A stretch of 64,000 nucleotides of DNA, from contig OZ017801.1 in assembly GCA_963969395.1 (NCBI GenBank), positions 21,891,611 through 21,955,610 on the forward strand, read 5' to 3'. A model generated the notes under the pieces. It did no database searches, was not told where the DNA came from, and worked only from the letters and a program-made list of their open reading frames with translations. This DNA is from Pseudoscleropodium purum. Taxonomy: Eukaryota > Streptophyta > Bryopsida > Hypnales > Brachytheciaceae. Positions 11,340 to 22,564 of the stretch are shown here, one piece after another. Positions within the stretch are counted from its first letter, which is position 1, and each line of letters begins with the position of its first letter. The position numbers were made by a program, and so were the translations under genes.

Positions 11340-14300
11340 TTAAATAGGAACCTTTCTTTTCTTTCTATTTGACAAAGTAGCAACATTTTCATCAAGAGGG
11401 GTCCTATTCTTCACTGGAGAGATAGCAAAAGGTTGCATTTCTCTTTTCGCTTTCACATTACTCGATTCTTGAACCATCAATCTCGATGTAGGGTCGACAT
11501 GTCCATGAACGGTTATCTCCATTTTGGCTTTCTTTTGAAGTAATAAAGTGCCGTTTGTTGATTTGATGGGTTCTTGCGCCATTCCTTTTGCTAAAATGCG
11601 AGCACGCAAAGATGCCAATGGCATCCGATCACTATCCGTATCACTTAGGCTTGTAGGTGATGACGCTACTTTCCGTAGATTACCGCCTGTAGAAATTTCT
11701 TTGGAAATGTTCATTAGGCGTTTTCCATATCCAAAGCTCTAAGAATCATTCAATCGTGTGCTAACAGACTTCAACGGTATTGGTGGAAGAGCACTAGATC
11801 TCGGTACTTCAAAAATTGACTTCATTGGCTCCTTTCCTTTATCACTCTTCACAATTGCCAAATTTGTGACTGCCATCCCAAGTGAATCATTATTTTTTTG
11901 TACTGCAATATTTGGTTCCCCCTCATCACCACTATTGTTGCCCACATCTTTTGGAACGTCCACCTCCATGACCGCATCTTCTCTTTTGTCGTTTCCTTGC
12001 ACTACATTTAATGCCACAGATGGAGATTGAGAAATTAAAACTTCTTCATTTCTCCCATCATCACCAATAGCATTCTCATTGATTTTCACCTCTTTGGCAA
12101 TAACGTTTGCCTTTTCCGATAGAATGTTTTCGATATTCAAGAATCTCATTCCATTGCAATATGCAGTTAAAGAAGGTAGATTCGCCTGTACTCCTACATT
12201 GTCCTCGTCTTCACAAAAGGTATATGCATCGTTTGCATTGTCGGGAACGACATCCTTGCAGTTTAGATGATAATCATGCGTATCATTCACCAAATCGGGA
12301 AAGTCTTGCATAACGTCTTCATCTCCCCATGTTGTCGCACGATTGAAGTCATCTCCGCCATCTACAGCTGAAAGGGCCCTTTCCAAATCATCGTCATCAT
12401 CGTCTTCTAACGTTGGCCTATCTGAATCCTCTGATTCCATCGGATCCACATTATCATTATACCATTTTTTTTCATCTTTTTTCTTCGATGCGTTTAATAC
12501 TTTGGAATTGGTATACACGTACACCAAATCCGCTGCTCTCTCCGGCTTCAATTTATTTCGAGATTTGTTGTGAACAAAAGAATAGTTGTTCCAATTTCGT
12601 TCACATGAAGATGATGACACCGGTTGAGCCAATATCCTCTTCGCTAATGGAGCTATAAACTTGCCACATGCACCTTCAAAACCCCACCAAGCATGTGCGG
12701 ACAACATTTGATCTTCCGGATTCAACATATTGTGGAATGGAGGTTCTTTGTGTTGAAAAGCTACAAATTCCTTCACCACTGCTGCATATTCATCCGGTTT
12801 ACATATTCTCTCCAAAACTTTCTTACATCCTGACATTGCATCTGCGTCATCCACTAGCTCTTTGTCATGAAGAAGGTATGGATTCAAAAGAGCTGCGGCT
12901 GATTGGAGATCGTTGTCCACCATTCTTCTTCGGGCATAAAAAGACTGTACCAATGGAATTGCAAGTTCTTCTAGCAAACAAAATGGTGGACTTTGTAATC
13001 CGTTCACGTGTTTCTCTAACTTCCACATGATATGCAACACCTTCCCCATGCATGGTGATTTTGAATCCAAATCGCGGAGTGCACATATGATTGGTTCAAT
13101 CATCTCCACATAATTGATGGACCGATTCCAAAAATGGTCATCAAGAATAATTTTCTTCACCGCTAAGGCCAAGTCTTTTGGTTGGACTTTAGCTCCACGT
13201 TTCTTCTTGAGAGTATGTACATACTCAACCCATTGCGGATCTACCACCGTTTGTTCCAATGCTCCTTTCAATTTTGTCAAACGCTCCATCATGATAAATT
13301 TAGAGGCGAACCTTGTATCCCCAAGCATCAAGAGACCAAGATTTGGCGAATATTTTCGCAATAGAGCTAGCGGCATATGTCTCTTCCTGATAAATTTAGC
13401 TACAAGAACTTCTTTATCCAATTTGGAGGCAATCCATTTCAGTGCAGCCCAATCCTTCAACAACAAATGCAATGCATGTACCACGCACCCTTGGTAAAAA
13501 ATATGAGGATATTTTGCAGATATTACATCCCATGGGGACGGATTCACGGGAGTATTATCCGTAGTTATTAACACGACGTTCTTGGACCCCACTTGTTCAA
13601 TGAACTTTTCCAACATAGTTGCCAAGTACTCCGCATTTTATTCACAACCGCTTGTATCCACAGATTCAAGAAATTCTTCACCTGCGGATGATACAAGCAT
13701 GGCATTGATGAGAGGTCGATTAGTCACCGAGCTCCATCTATCAATGGACAATGTTGCTCCAAATTTTCGAATGCTATCTTCAGTCCGTGCATTCAACTGT
13801 GTCTGAATGTTGGTCTTCGCCTCATTCAACAATTTGTACCAAAGGTCGTGGTATGAGGGAGGAATGTATGGCCTACTGAATGCAGCCTTTTTCTTCACTG
13901 CTTCTTTAAAAGTTGGATTTTGAGCCACGGAAAATGGTATGTTCGCCGAATAAAAAAAATTTGCCCACACTGAATGTAATTTGCGTCTATGACCTTCTTC
14001 AAACCCATTCACTAAGCTGCCTTGCCTCTAAGGCCTAGAACTTGATGCCCTCGGGGTTTCACGTTCACTAGAAGCTTCCGTACTCAAAGTCATTTTAGTT
14101 GTGGCACATACCATTGATACCAATATTTTGGACACTGAACAAGAATCTTCGTGGTCAAAATGCGACACAGCCTTTCCGGCCGAAAACTTTTGAACATCTG
14201 AAGGGCCAGGGTTGCCAACCACATTGTCCATTCCAAAGCGTTTTGGAAAAACTCCTTCGCAATGCCGAAATAAATCTCGAACTGCCATTGATAATCGTGG

Positions 14301-14471
14301 ACAAAGGCTCACCCCTTTATCACGTACACCTTCAGGCCTAGAATAGCCTAAGTGGCTGAACATACGGTTGAGCTTCCTTGACATGCTCGCTTTGCAAAGC
14401 CTACATTTTACTTTACCACCCTCTTGCACACTAAACCAAGGAGAAAAATCCCCCGTTGGTTTGGCCACCAT
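11340..14471 (-). pseudogene. hAT transposase, one frame of about 1043 codons broken by three in-frame stops
   Basis: Reading 14471 to 11340 stays in a single frame apart from TAG (14030-14028), TAA (13640-13638) and TAG (11741-11739). The N-terminus has a BED-like zinc finger (KVKCRLC...FSHLGY). Next comes a DUF659-type region with LSIDRWS, NRPLINAMLVS and ITTDNTPVN, holding likely catalytic acidic residues, then GCVVHALHLLLKDW. A C-terminal hAT dimerisation domain follows (WWGFEG...SSSCERNWN..SFVHNKSRNKL). After it comes an acidic, Asp-rich tail and a Lys/Arg-rich end. The frame begins with non-ATG codons upstream; the ATG at 14471 is my choice of start. It would cut and rejoin the CAGGGTTGAC ends. 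Each stop could come from CAG or CAA by one C-to-T change, so the copy looks recently inactivated, unless readthrough occurs. Confidence 0.88.
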
Positions 14472-14684
14472 ACTGACAAGTGTATGTTTTACCTCAATTT
14501 CAAAAGAAACCAATAAAATGTTTTAAATTTGAAACCCACAACGTGACAATGTATACAATATCAATGAAATTAGTCACACAAAGCTTTGAAAATCAAAGCC
14601 CCCCTGTCCACTGAACTATACATTACCAAGCAAGAGACTCAATAAATTGAAGCTCATAGGCCTTGGAAATCTTAGCGTTCGGGG

Positions 14685-14880
14685 CTGAAGCAGACGGGCG
14701 GACGGGGCGAATGGGGCGGGCGGACAGACCGGTCGAACAGGTCGGACAGGGTGGTTGGATGGGGCGGTCGGGCGGACAGGCCAGACGGGTCGGACGGGCG
14801 GTCGGACGGGACTATCCGCACTGTCCGCCTTTCGAGGCCGTCCGCGCTTTGGACACGCCGACCGCCCCACTTAAACACTG
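14685..14880 (-). promoter_or_regulatory. GTCCG/CGGAC array upstream of the transposase gene
   Basis: This is a dense run of ggacgg, gtcgga and ggcggac words ending about 210 bp before the transposase ATG. It has the same word composition as the element's termini but no CAGGGTTGAC end, so it is an internal array. I see no clear TATA box on the transposase side, unlike the other arrays. Transposase binding to subterminal motifs is known for hAT elements such as Ac; use of the same words at this promoter is inference. Confidence 0.65.
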
Positions 14881-17308
14881 ACCGCCGAGGGCGTCCGCCC
14901 AGCTGTCCATTGGTGCATCCTATGAGGCCATTATTATTCAAAAAGAGCGGTAACATTTCAAAAATAAAACAGCCTAATAATCACTGCTAAATGAAGATCA
15001 ATGTAATTGATTTGTCATTTTTTTTTTTTCTAACCCTAAACCCTAAACCCTATACCCTAATTACCCTAAACCTTTTCTTTTCTCCCCTAAATTGTTTTAC
15101 GAATGAGGGGAATGTGGTTAAATTGAATATGTTTGGATTAATTACTGATATTATTCCTCTAAATAGGTTTTGAGAAGATCTGAAGATGGTGGGGATTTTT
15201 TTAAAGTTCATTAGGAAATCAAATGTTTTGCAGAAATAATCAATTCTTTTTCATCATAAGCAAATGAAATTTAAAAAAAAAGCCCCAATACATAATTAGA
15301 ATAACAGTTTAATAGATTTCAACCTCATGATATTTAATGAAAGGTTGTGATTTCTCATTAAAAGTGCATCACAATCTTCAAATGAACATCAAGTCTTTCA
15401 TATTTCTTAATGAAACTTTGATTAGATTTGAAAACAAAGAAAAAGAATCAATGTTTTAACTTTCAAATCATGTATGGCTATATTTTTTCTTAAAAACATA
15501 GAAAAATTCGTTACTTGAGTTGGTGGAGTAGAATACATTATACACTTATACATGTGCTATATTTATTTTGAAGGGTAATTCCAATATTCTTATTTCAGAT
15601 GTTTTTAAATATTAATTTTAAAAAAGAGGGTTCATTGTTTAAAGATCTAAAAAATTGACAAATATAATTTCTATTATAAATAGGAATTGAATTCGGAATT
15701 CGATTTTTGAAATGATTCAAATGAACAAGATATTGATTATAAAATATTTCTTTGTTTGAGTTTTCAAAATGAATTCACAAAACAATTGCAAACTTTTGAA
15801 CTTAGGTATATGATGTTGTTTTCGGTTTGTACTTTGTAGAGTATAATACTTCAATTTTAATCCTAAATAAATGAAAAAATTCTACATGAATGAAATGTTT
15901 CTATGTATTGCACAAAGATTTCTACCAATTATTATGATAATTAAATACATTGTTACATTTCATAAAATATTCTACATAGAAAAAAAAAATCATTTTAGTT
16001 TTCAATCATGATAAACGATGTCTTCTACTCTTTCTGTTATATGTTCGTTTTGTATAACGTGTACATTGTACAATCTTTGAGAGCAAGGTAGTTCATTTTT
16101 GGCTCTCATTGAAATAGAAAATATATTTGTGCTTGGATTTTGAAATCATTATGTATTCTACGGTCTTGCAAGAATGCATCTTGTTTCTTCCTTTGAATCC
16201 TTTTGATATTTTTTTTTTTTTCCTTTGCTTTCCTCGTAGAGCTCTTGTTCACTTGTTTTCTTCATTTGACCAGCCTATTTGGCTTGGCTCTTAGTTTTTT
16301 GTTTTTTTAATGCAATGGTTTATGCATATGTTATAAAAAATATATATTATTTATTTAAAATTAATATATTGATGAACAAACGCATAAAGGCATTGAATGC
16401 TTTCACATTTAGAGTTATAAATCTATCATAAATCACTCTTGCAAATTTGAATGATTGAATCGAAAATTTGAAAATGTAATTACAAGAGCTTTCAATTCAA
16501 TCAATTGCATAAATCATATATGTTGAAATGCAACTCGTATGAGTTTAGCATCTATGAAGATTAATTCATGCCATCCACATGCAATTTTCCAATTTAATAA
16601 AATGCAATTGAGTACTTCAATTTTTTTCTTTTCAATTCTCTAAGTAACATTCACTTCATATCTTTCTCTATTTGTTTATCTATTTTTTGGCAACAAATAG
16701 AGAAACCATCTTTGTCTATATTTGCACATGCACTCTTATTTGATTGATGAAGAATAGATCTACGAAATATATAATCATTGATTTGTTCATGTTGATTTAT
16801 CTAATATATTTTATATATGTATATATATTTATATATATATATATATATCATTAAAGGAGTATGGAAGACAAGATTGACAGATTGTGTTCAAATGTTGTTA
16901 ATTTTGAAATGATTTAGTATTATATCATTTATAAGAATATTATAATAGTGTTATGTTATAATATTCCTAAAACAATTGCAACAAATATTAAAATACATGC
17001 TAAGTTAGGTTTGTTAACCTACCAATTGTTCATTAATAGACATAATTGAGTAGCCCCCTTAAATGAAACACTCAATATCTAATATCTTACAATCCAAATG
17101 GTGGATTTGTCTAAACTTTTTTCCACATTTTTTCCAACTAATTTATTACAAGATCCTATGGTTACATATGCCCAAAAGTATTTTTCTTCCAAGACTTGGT
17201 ATTTACACTACTATTGGCAGTTTTGAAGTGTTTTTAGTGAAAAGAACTTTAGGGGTTAAACATCTATACCATGAGATTTTGAAAAAAGAACAATTTGCTT
17301 CATTGGGG
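14840..17308. repeat. 2.4-kb non-coding spacer, copy A
   Basis: The segment is repeated at 26480-28948 with a constant offset of 11640 bp. By eye there are no indels, and the only difference I noticed within the aligned part is atgag/gtgag near 17270. Contents: the tail of the GTCCG array, a short telomere-like run (about 15031-15073, ctaaccctaaaccctaaaccctat...), long AT-rich tracts, a TA microsatellite (about 16800-16850), and small frames (60 and roughly 80 codons) with no recognisable family that I do not call genes. After 17308 the two copies diverge abruptly. Confidence 0.9.
15031..15073. repeat. Interstitial telomere-like CCCTAAA repeats
   Basis: Degenerate tandem copies of the plant telomere unit (CCCTAAA, CCCTATA, CCCTAATTA) follow a T-run. 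The identical run is in the second spacer copy at about 26671-26713. Confidence 0.8.
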
Positions 17309-17435
17309 ATAACTATAAGTCCATGCTCTTTTTCGATAGTCAAAACACACTTGCAAGGACTTGGACATTTAGCGGTTTACTAAGTGATTTGATGTCAACT
17401 AATTCAATTTAATAGTAGAATTTTTATTCAACTAC

Positions 17436-20400
17436 TGTCGCAGCACAGGGCAGGTCAATTCCCCATTATACTCACAAAAATCGCTCTAGAGTATAACTAA
17501 GTGACTCTAAAGATCGAACCCACGAGATCCTGTGAAGTATCTAGCTTTATTAAGTAGTTAAGCTAAGTCAGTATCCCAATCTTACTTTCCGGTCCTAGAT
17601 CTAGAACCAGAAATACCACCACACCGGATAACTATAGACCGGATTTCCCCTTCTTCCGGTCCTACTAACTATCCGGTCCATACAAATACCCAAATCCCAG
17701 GATCTCACAACTTCCGATCCTGGAAATCCGTCCTGACCAATCCGGTCCGGATGGTCATCCTGTATCCGTAATCCTATCCGGTTTAATTTTGCCTCTGTTT
17801 CACCATCAGAGGGGTCGCCGCTTACATTTGAGAGTGGTAGGCCCACCACTCCTTCCGTGACTTATAGTGGCTGAAGACCCACTATCCTACTTCCTAAACT
17901 CCTAAGCTAATCCGGATCCAGTTTGGTCCTTCACAACAACCCAGATAGCAATCCGGATTGTAGGTCACACAAAGACCCCACACTCGACCCTCTCGTACTA
18001 CAACGACCTTGATGCTACTTCCGATCCGTGCGAAGACAGGTGGTTACAAGTGCACCCGTCCGTTCCAACATCAACTAAAGTTCTTCCGTTACCCCTACGG
18101 GTGGTGAGACCTCACAGGAGATCGGACACTCGACCGGATTTCCCACCCGGGAGTTCTAGCGCAGCTAAGGAATCCCTCCCTACCCGCCTAGCCTAACAAT
18201 GGCTTTCTCACCCGGAATCTCAAACTCTAGATGTGCTGAGGAACTAAATTCACTCCCAACTCTTCGATACCTACTCACATGCACCTTGGATCGGAAAAGA
18301 AACACCAAGGGGAGAAATCACTCGCAAACCAACTCGTACTATCCTAACTCCACATCATACAATCCTGTCGCGCTGGAGAGAGACACACAATGAAGAGAAT
18401 AGAAAAGTACAAGAAGTTTGCAAAATGAACAACTCCCAATTCCCATCGCGGGAACCGATTTATATACAAAGGGTAAAACCCTAAAAGCACAAAAAGGAGC
18501 GGAAAACCCGTGGGGGTCCACCGCCACCCTAATCTAACTTCCGGTCTAACCTAATACTGTTGAGCCGGATCCGGATCCGGATCCGCTCCTGAAATCAAAA
18601 TCCTATCTACCCTACAACTCTAGATCCTATGGTCGGGCTTCCGATCTCCGGGACTAGCTCCTCGAAGACTTCACTCAAATTTCGGACCCGTTCCCCCTCC
18701 GCAGGATTCGATCCGGGTGGAGACTCCAGGTCGATGGTGATATCCGGTCTCGTGCCCGGAGTCCCAGTCCATGCAGACTTCTTGGACTCAGGAGTCCAAT
18801 CCTTCCTATCCTTCTGAATGGTTGTGTCCGGAAAGAGATCCGGTAGCGAGATGTCCGAAAGATGAATACCTTTGTCGCACGTCGCTCCAGTCAACTTCCG
18901 GCTGCTCTCCTCGATCCGGTCCGCAGCCTTCCGCCCCTCCACCATTGCCGTCTCCACCTGCTCAGCGAAATCCGCGAGAATCCGGACCATCCGGGAACCG
19001 GATAGTTTCTTCTCTTCGTGGATCTTCTCGTCAAAGAGCTTCGCCTTGGCGGCGGCCGTTCCGGTCTCTCCCAGGACCACCTTGATCTACTCGGCTATCT
19101 TCCGAGTCTCCTCCGCCATCTCCCGGGTGGCCGTCACGTCTTCCTGATAGGCAAAAAGAGTTGCCTTCAGTTTATCCACCTCCTCCTGCAACCGGCGGAT
19201 CTCTGCTTCCTGCTTCCGGGTTTCTTCCGGATTCGTGATGCACTCCGCCACTTGTTCCGCCAATTTGCTGTCCGGTGCCGCACCCACCAACTTGCCGATC
19301 GCCTCAAGCGTCCTGTGCTTGACCTCCCAATCCGCCCTGATGTTGCAGAGGACGTTGATCAGACCGTTGAACGGATCTTGCATATCCGGGTCTCCCCCGG
19401 AAACGGTCTTCTCGGCTTCCGGTTTTTCTTCCGGGACCGGTCTGCTTGACCGGGAGGCGTCCCGCGCTTGTATGGAGGCGTCAACTTCTGTCGCTTGATC
19501 GGCGGCATCGGCTCCTCCTCTTCCTCGCTGGACTCCCGGTCTGACCCGGGATCGGATTCGGCCTCGTCATCCGTCTCCGACTCCCCATACTTTAGGAGCA
19601 CTTCCTGCGTCTTCCACACCTTCTCCTCCATGTCGGTGAGGACTTAGTTCTCCCGATAGAGGTGGAAGAGATAAGGGCACACTGGAGTGGTCCTTTTTTT
19701 CCCAACCCTACTAACTAGCTAGGCCACGAGATCGGAAATGATCCGTGCCCAGTTCACTTTCCGGGTACCACTGAGGGCACCGAAAATGGTATTGCCGAGG
19801 GTGATCGTCACCCTGGTCGGCTTTTCCGAGTGAAGAACCGGAACAAGGAATTGTAGGAGCCGACGGTGTCGGTCATCCAAGCAATCCTCGACCGCATATC
19901 CGTCCTTCGGGTTGACGGCTCCCTTGAACTTCCCTCGGACAAACTCATCCTTCCGGCTCGCCATCCCCAAACTTCCTGCCCGTAAACCGTAAACCGCTCT
20001 CCACATCCCCTCGTTCCAACTGACGGGAGTTCCTCTCACTGTGTTGTCAAACTGGTTGGACAGCTTTCCGAGGAGCTCCTTGACCATTCTCTCCTCCCTA
20101 AAACCCCAGGGTTTCTCGGCAAACCCTACGCAACCCATGGATTTGAGATCATCCATGAGTTCAGACTTTTCCGGCTCTGTGGAGGGAATAACCGGAATAA
20201 CTTTCCGGAGCTTCACCTCACCTCCAGAGGGACTCGCTGGTCTAGACCTACGTAGCGGAGGCATTCCCACTCGAAACTACCTCACTCTCTCCTAGCCGCA
20301 CGTCCCGTTCCTCACTTCCTCTCTCCGATCTCAACCGGAATCAAAACAAACAAAGCACAAACGTACAGACGCACAAACGCACAAACGACAAAAACTCAAC

Positions 20401-20734
20401 CGCGAGCGCTCAAGGTCGAGTTTCTAAAAGGGGGTGCAACAGTGAAAGCTCCTCCTTATATAGTCTCTGGACCCTTTCCGGTTATCATCATGAATCCGGT
20501 TTACCATCATTATCCGGTTCATCATCATAATCCGGTCCTAGACCTAATCCGTGTTGCATTCCGTTTCCGTCGTTAGTTACTCCTGACTGGATTAGATCCA
20601 AGAGGCCCACTACTTCACGTTCTGTGCTAATTCTGAGTTTTCCTTCCCCACCTAATCGGATTCGGTTAGCTAATGACTAGTTTCCGTTCCTATTTTGGTG
20701 TATACTAAGAAAATCAAAATTCTAAGCTGCGACA
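17436..20734. mobile_element. Retroelement-like insertion, TGTCGCAGC...GCTGCGACA, inside the giant element
   Basis: The 3299-bp unit begins TGTCGCAGC at 17436 and ends with the exact inverted copy GCTGCGACA at 20734. It therefore has TG...CA ends like an LTR. Flanking pentamers are ACTAC (17431-17435) and ACGAC (20735-20739), four of five matching. Base composition changes sharply inside, with frequent tccgg/ccggat words absent outside. I find no second LTR, primer-binding site or reverse transcriptase, so it may be a solo long LTR, a LARD-like derivative or an unrelated TIR element. It carries the decayed minus-strand ORF at 18607-20264. Confidence 0.6.
18607..20264 (-). pseudogene. Decayed ORF in the retroelement-like insertion, coiled-coil protein of unknown function
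   Basis: Minus-strand pieces 20264-19719 and 19631-19359 share one frame but are separated by two stops. The following pieces 19383-19087 and 19080-18607 share another frame and are separated by a single TAG (19086-19084). The joined product would start MPPLRRSRPASPSGG, contain a globular part (..WARIISDLVA), an acidic Ser/Glu-rich linker, a Lys/Arg patch and a coiled coil (TRKQEAEIRRLQEEVDKLK). The layout resembles plant transposon proteins with an N-terminal globular domain and a charged coiled-coil tail, but I cannot assign a family. Codons are GC-rich compared with the surroundings. Confidence 0.6.
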
Positions 20735-21010
20735 ACGACCTTCTTACAATTACTTTATATACAATGCAACGTGAATATTTAGATACATATATTAAACGTT
20801 GCAATCCTTTCGTGAATTTTTGCACATTTTAGCTCATATCTTTGTACAAAAATATCATTTACCAAGAATTTATAAATTTGGTCATAAAGGAAGGCTACCT
20901 TTTTTAATTTCAAATTTTACATTGAATGAATGAATAGTTAGTTGAACTATACAGTGCCATGAAGACCTCTGTTTATCATGCAAAATATAGGTTTATGGTC
21001 GCTTTAGGGT
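20735..21010. other. Unique AT-rich remainder of the left half of the giant element
   Basis: Continues the unique sequence 17309-17435 that was split by the insertion. No gene is visible. Confidence 0.6.
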
Positions 21011-21014
21011 CAAG

Positions 21015-21320
21015 CTGCCCCGTCCGCCCTCGTACCCGTCCGCCCCATCCGCCCAGACATTGTCCGCCCCGATACCTGTCCGCCGTCCGCCTTGTCCGCC
21101 CCGTCCGCCCTGTCCGCCCCGTCCACCCCGTTACGGCAATGCGTCCGCCCCCCCGAACCGTCCGATCAGGCGGACGGGACTCTAGGGTTTTGGGGAGGCG
21201 GACGGCCAATCCGTCTACCACCCCCGGCCCGTCCGATCGGGTGGACGGTTTAGGGCCGTCCGATGGGGAAGACGGGCCCGTCCGCCATTATAAGAGGGGC
21301 GGACGGGCTGTCCGCATTGT
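21015..21320 (+). promoter_or_regulatory. GTCCG array with TATA box, promoter of kinase-like copy 1
   Basis: There is an unbroken run of gtccgcc/cgtccg words, then cgtccgatcgg..ggacgg units. TATAAG sits at 21289-21294 inside the last repeats. Downstream of it, the sequence from ggacgggc.gtccgcattgtc to the ATG is conserved with copy 2. This marks the likely transcription start region about 200 bp before the ATG at 21511. Confidence 0.75.
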
Positions 21321-21510
21321 CACTTTTGCTTTGCCCCTTGTGAATGCAAGGTGGAGCGGAGAGCTTGGTGGTTCATCCTCCATTGGCTCCTTTCCGAGGC
21401 AAGGCAAGAGTGGTTTATTGGGGCCTCCTTGTTGCCAATTTTTTGGACACTTGCGCGTGAATTCAATTTCAAATTAAAAAATTTGATCTATATCAATTTC
21501 ATTTGTCACG

Positions 21511-22029
21511 ATGACGAAGGGGAAGAAGAAGGTTGCGAAGCTTAAACATGGAGAGGGACCATCAAACTTGGAGGTAGCTCGCCAAAGTCCTTCGGAAGAA
21601 TGCAAGAAATTCATGATTGAACGCATCGTTCAATTTTATGAATCGGAAACAACATTGTCTTTAGACAATAAGTACATCAAATATCAAGAGGAGTGCGTGT
21701 CTAAATTCAAGGTAGACATGACACAGATGTTGTTGGATGCATTGAATGTGGCAAAGTGGCATGACAAAATGCATAAAACGTACTTCACCAAATGTTTGGA
21801 GAACAAGGTTCATGACGCTTTGTGGAATTCCAAAGTCATTTTGGTTAAATATGGCAAGGAATATCGACCCAATGACGCCCTGTTTGAAGAAGTGATTCTG
21901 AAAGCGGACTTGTTTAGGGGGCGATGTGCTCCATTCGCCAAAACGCACAATCGAGTTGGTTCAATTGGTTGGTGGAAAAGCAATGATGGAGTTGCTGAAG
22001 CGGAAAGGACCAAACGGCACCTCATAGCA
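21511..22029 (+). pseudogene. Kinase-like gene copy 1, truncated after 173 codons by a second hAT left terminus
   Basis: Nearly identical to the first 173 codons of the gene at 31775, with only a few base differences, several of them synonymous. At 22029/22030 the frame runs straight from cctcatagca into CAGGGTTGACG, the start of another left terminus. The kinase-fold part, including ATP-lysine and catalytic loop, is missing. The upstream array and leader are kept. The cut marks the insertion point of a second family member; the 3' remainder of the gene is not next to that insertion anywhere in the window. Confidence 0.9.
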
Positions 22030-22262
22030 CAGGGTTGACGAATCTCAACGTCCACCCCAAAATAGCGTCCGTTTTCCAGACGTCCGGACGCACGGACACT
22101 AGCGGACGCAGCGTCCCTCCCGCCGTCGGAAGGTGGACGCGCGGGGCGGACGGGAGGCGCACGGTTTGGGCGGATGGGTGGGGCGGACGGCTGAGGCGGA
22201 CGGGTGGGGCGGATGGGCGTATAGAGTAGACGGGGCGGGCGGACGGGGCGGACGGGGCGGAC
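22030..22262 (+). repeat. Second (internal) left terminus of the hAT-like family
   Basis: CAGGGTTGACG followed by the same ordered blocks as 10670 (ccccaaaatagcgtccg, cgtccggacgcacggac.ctagcggacgc, gccgtcggaagg), then a longer ggcggacgg array. The flanking 8 bp, TCATAGCA, do not match the sequence after any right terminus in the window. Its own right end is therefore missing or lies elsewhere. Confidence 0.9.
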
Positions 22263-22564
22263 TTCGCATTGCCATTAGTCATTAGAAAATTTTATATTGT
22301 TATGTAATTTGAATATTACACAATTTCAAATGAATGCATCCACGTAAAATAAGATGTACATATAAAAATATTTTTATACACAAATGAAAATATAGCATCT
22401 TTATATATAAAGATATATGTATAAACAAAATACATGAAAACATAGTTCCAGTATCACTATTGAATCCTATACGATCTTTTTAAAATCTAAATCTTTCACA
22501 TTCTTTTTTGTTTTTAAACAATGAAAGGACCCTTGTTTTTAAAAAACAAAATTCTCTTCAAATC

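Noticed and set aside
15031..15073. Chromosome end or fusion site at the CCCTAAA run
   Set aside because: Only a few degenerate units, present identically in both spacer copies inside a transposon.
14991..15173. 60-codon frame in the spacer, identical in both copies (also 26631-26813), and the frames at 17063 and 28703
   Set aside because: Identity reflects the near-perfect DNA duplication. The first frame reads through the telomere-like run, and the latter two diverge in their C-termini where the duplication ends.
20959..21477. Open frames within the GTCCG arrays (also near 14663-14990, 26159-26521, 28949-29292, 31358-31741)
   Set aside because: They are Pro/Arg/Gly-rich translations of repeats, differ between arrays, and overlap TATA boxes and termini.
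10670..22030. Treating 10670-22030 or 22030-33790 as complete independent transposons
   Set aside because: 22030 is a left-type end, not a right-type end, so 10670-22030 has no right terminus. For 22030-33790 the flanks TCATAGCA and CCTTTCTT do not match.
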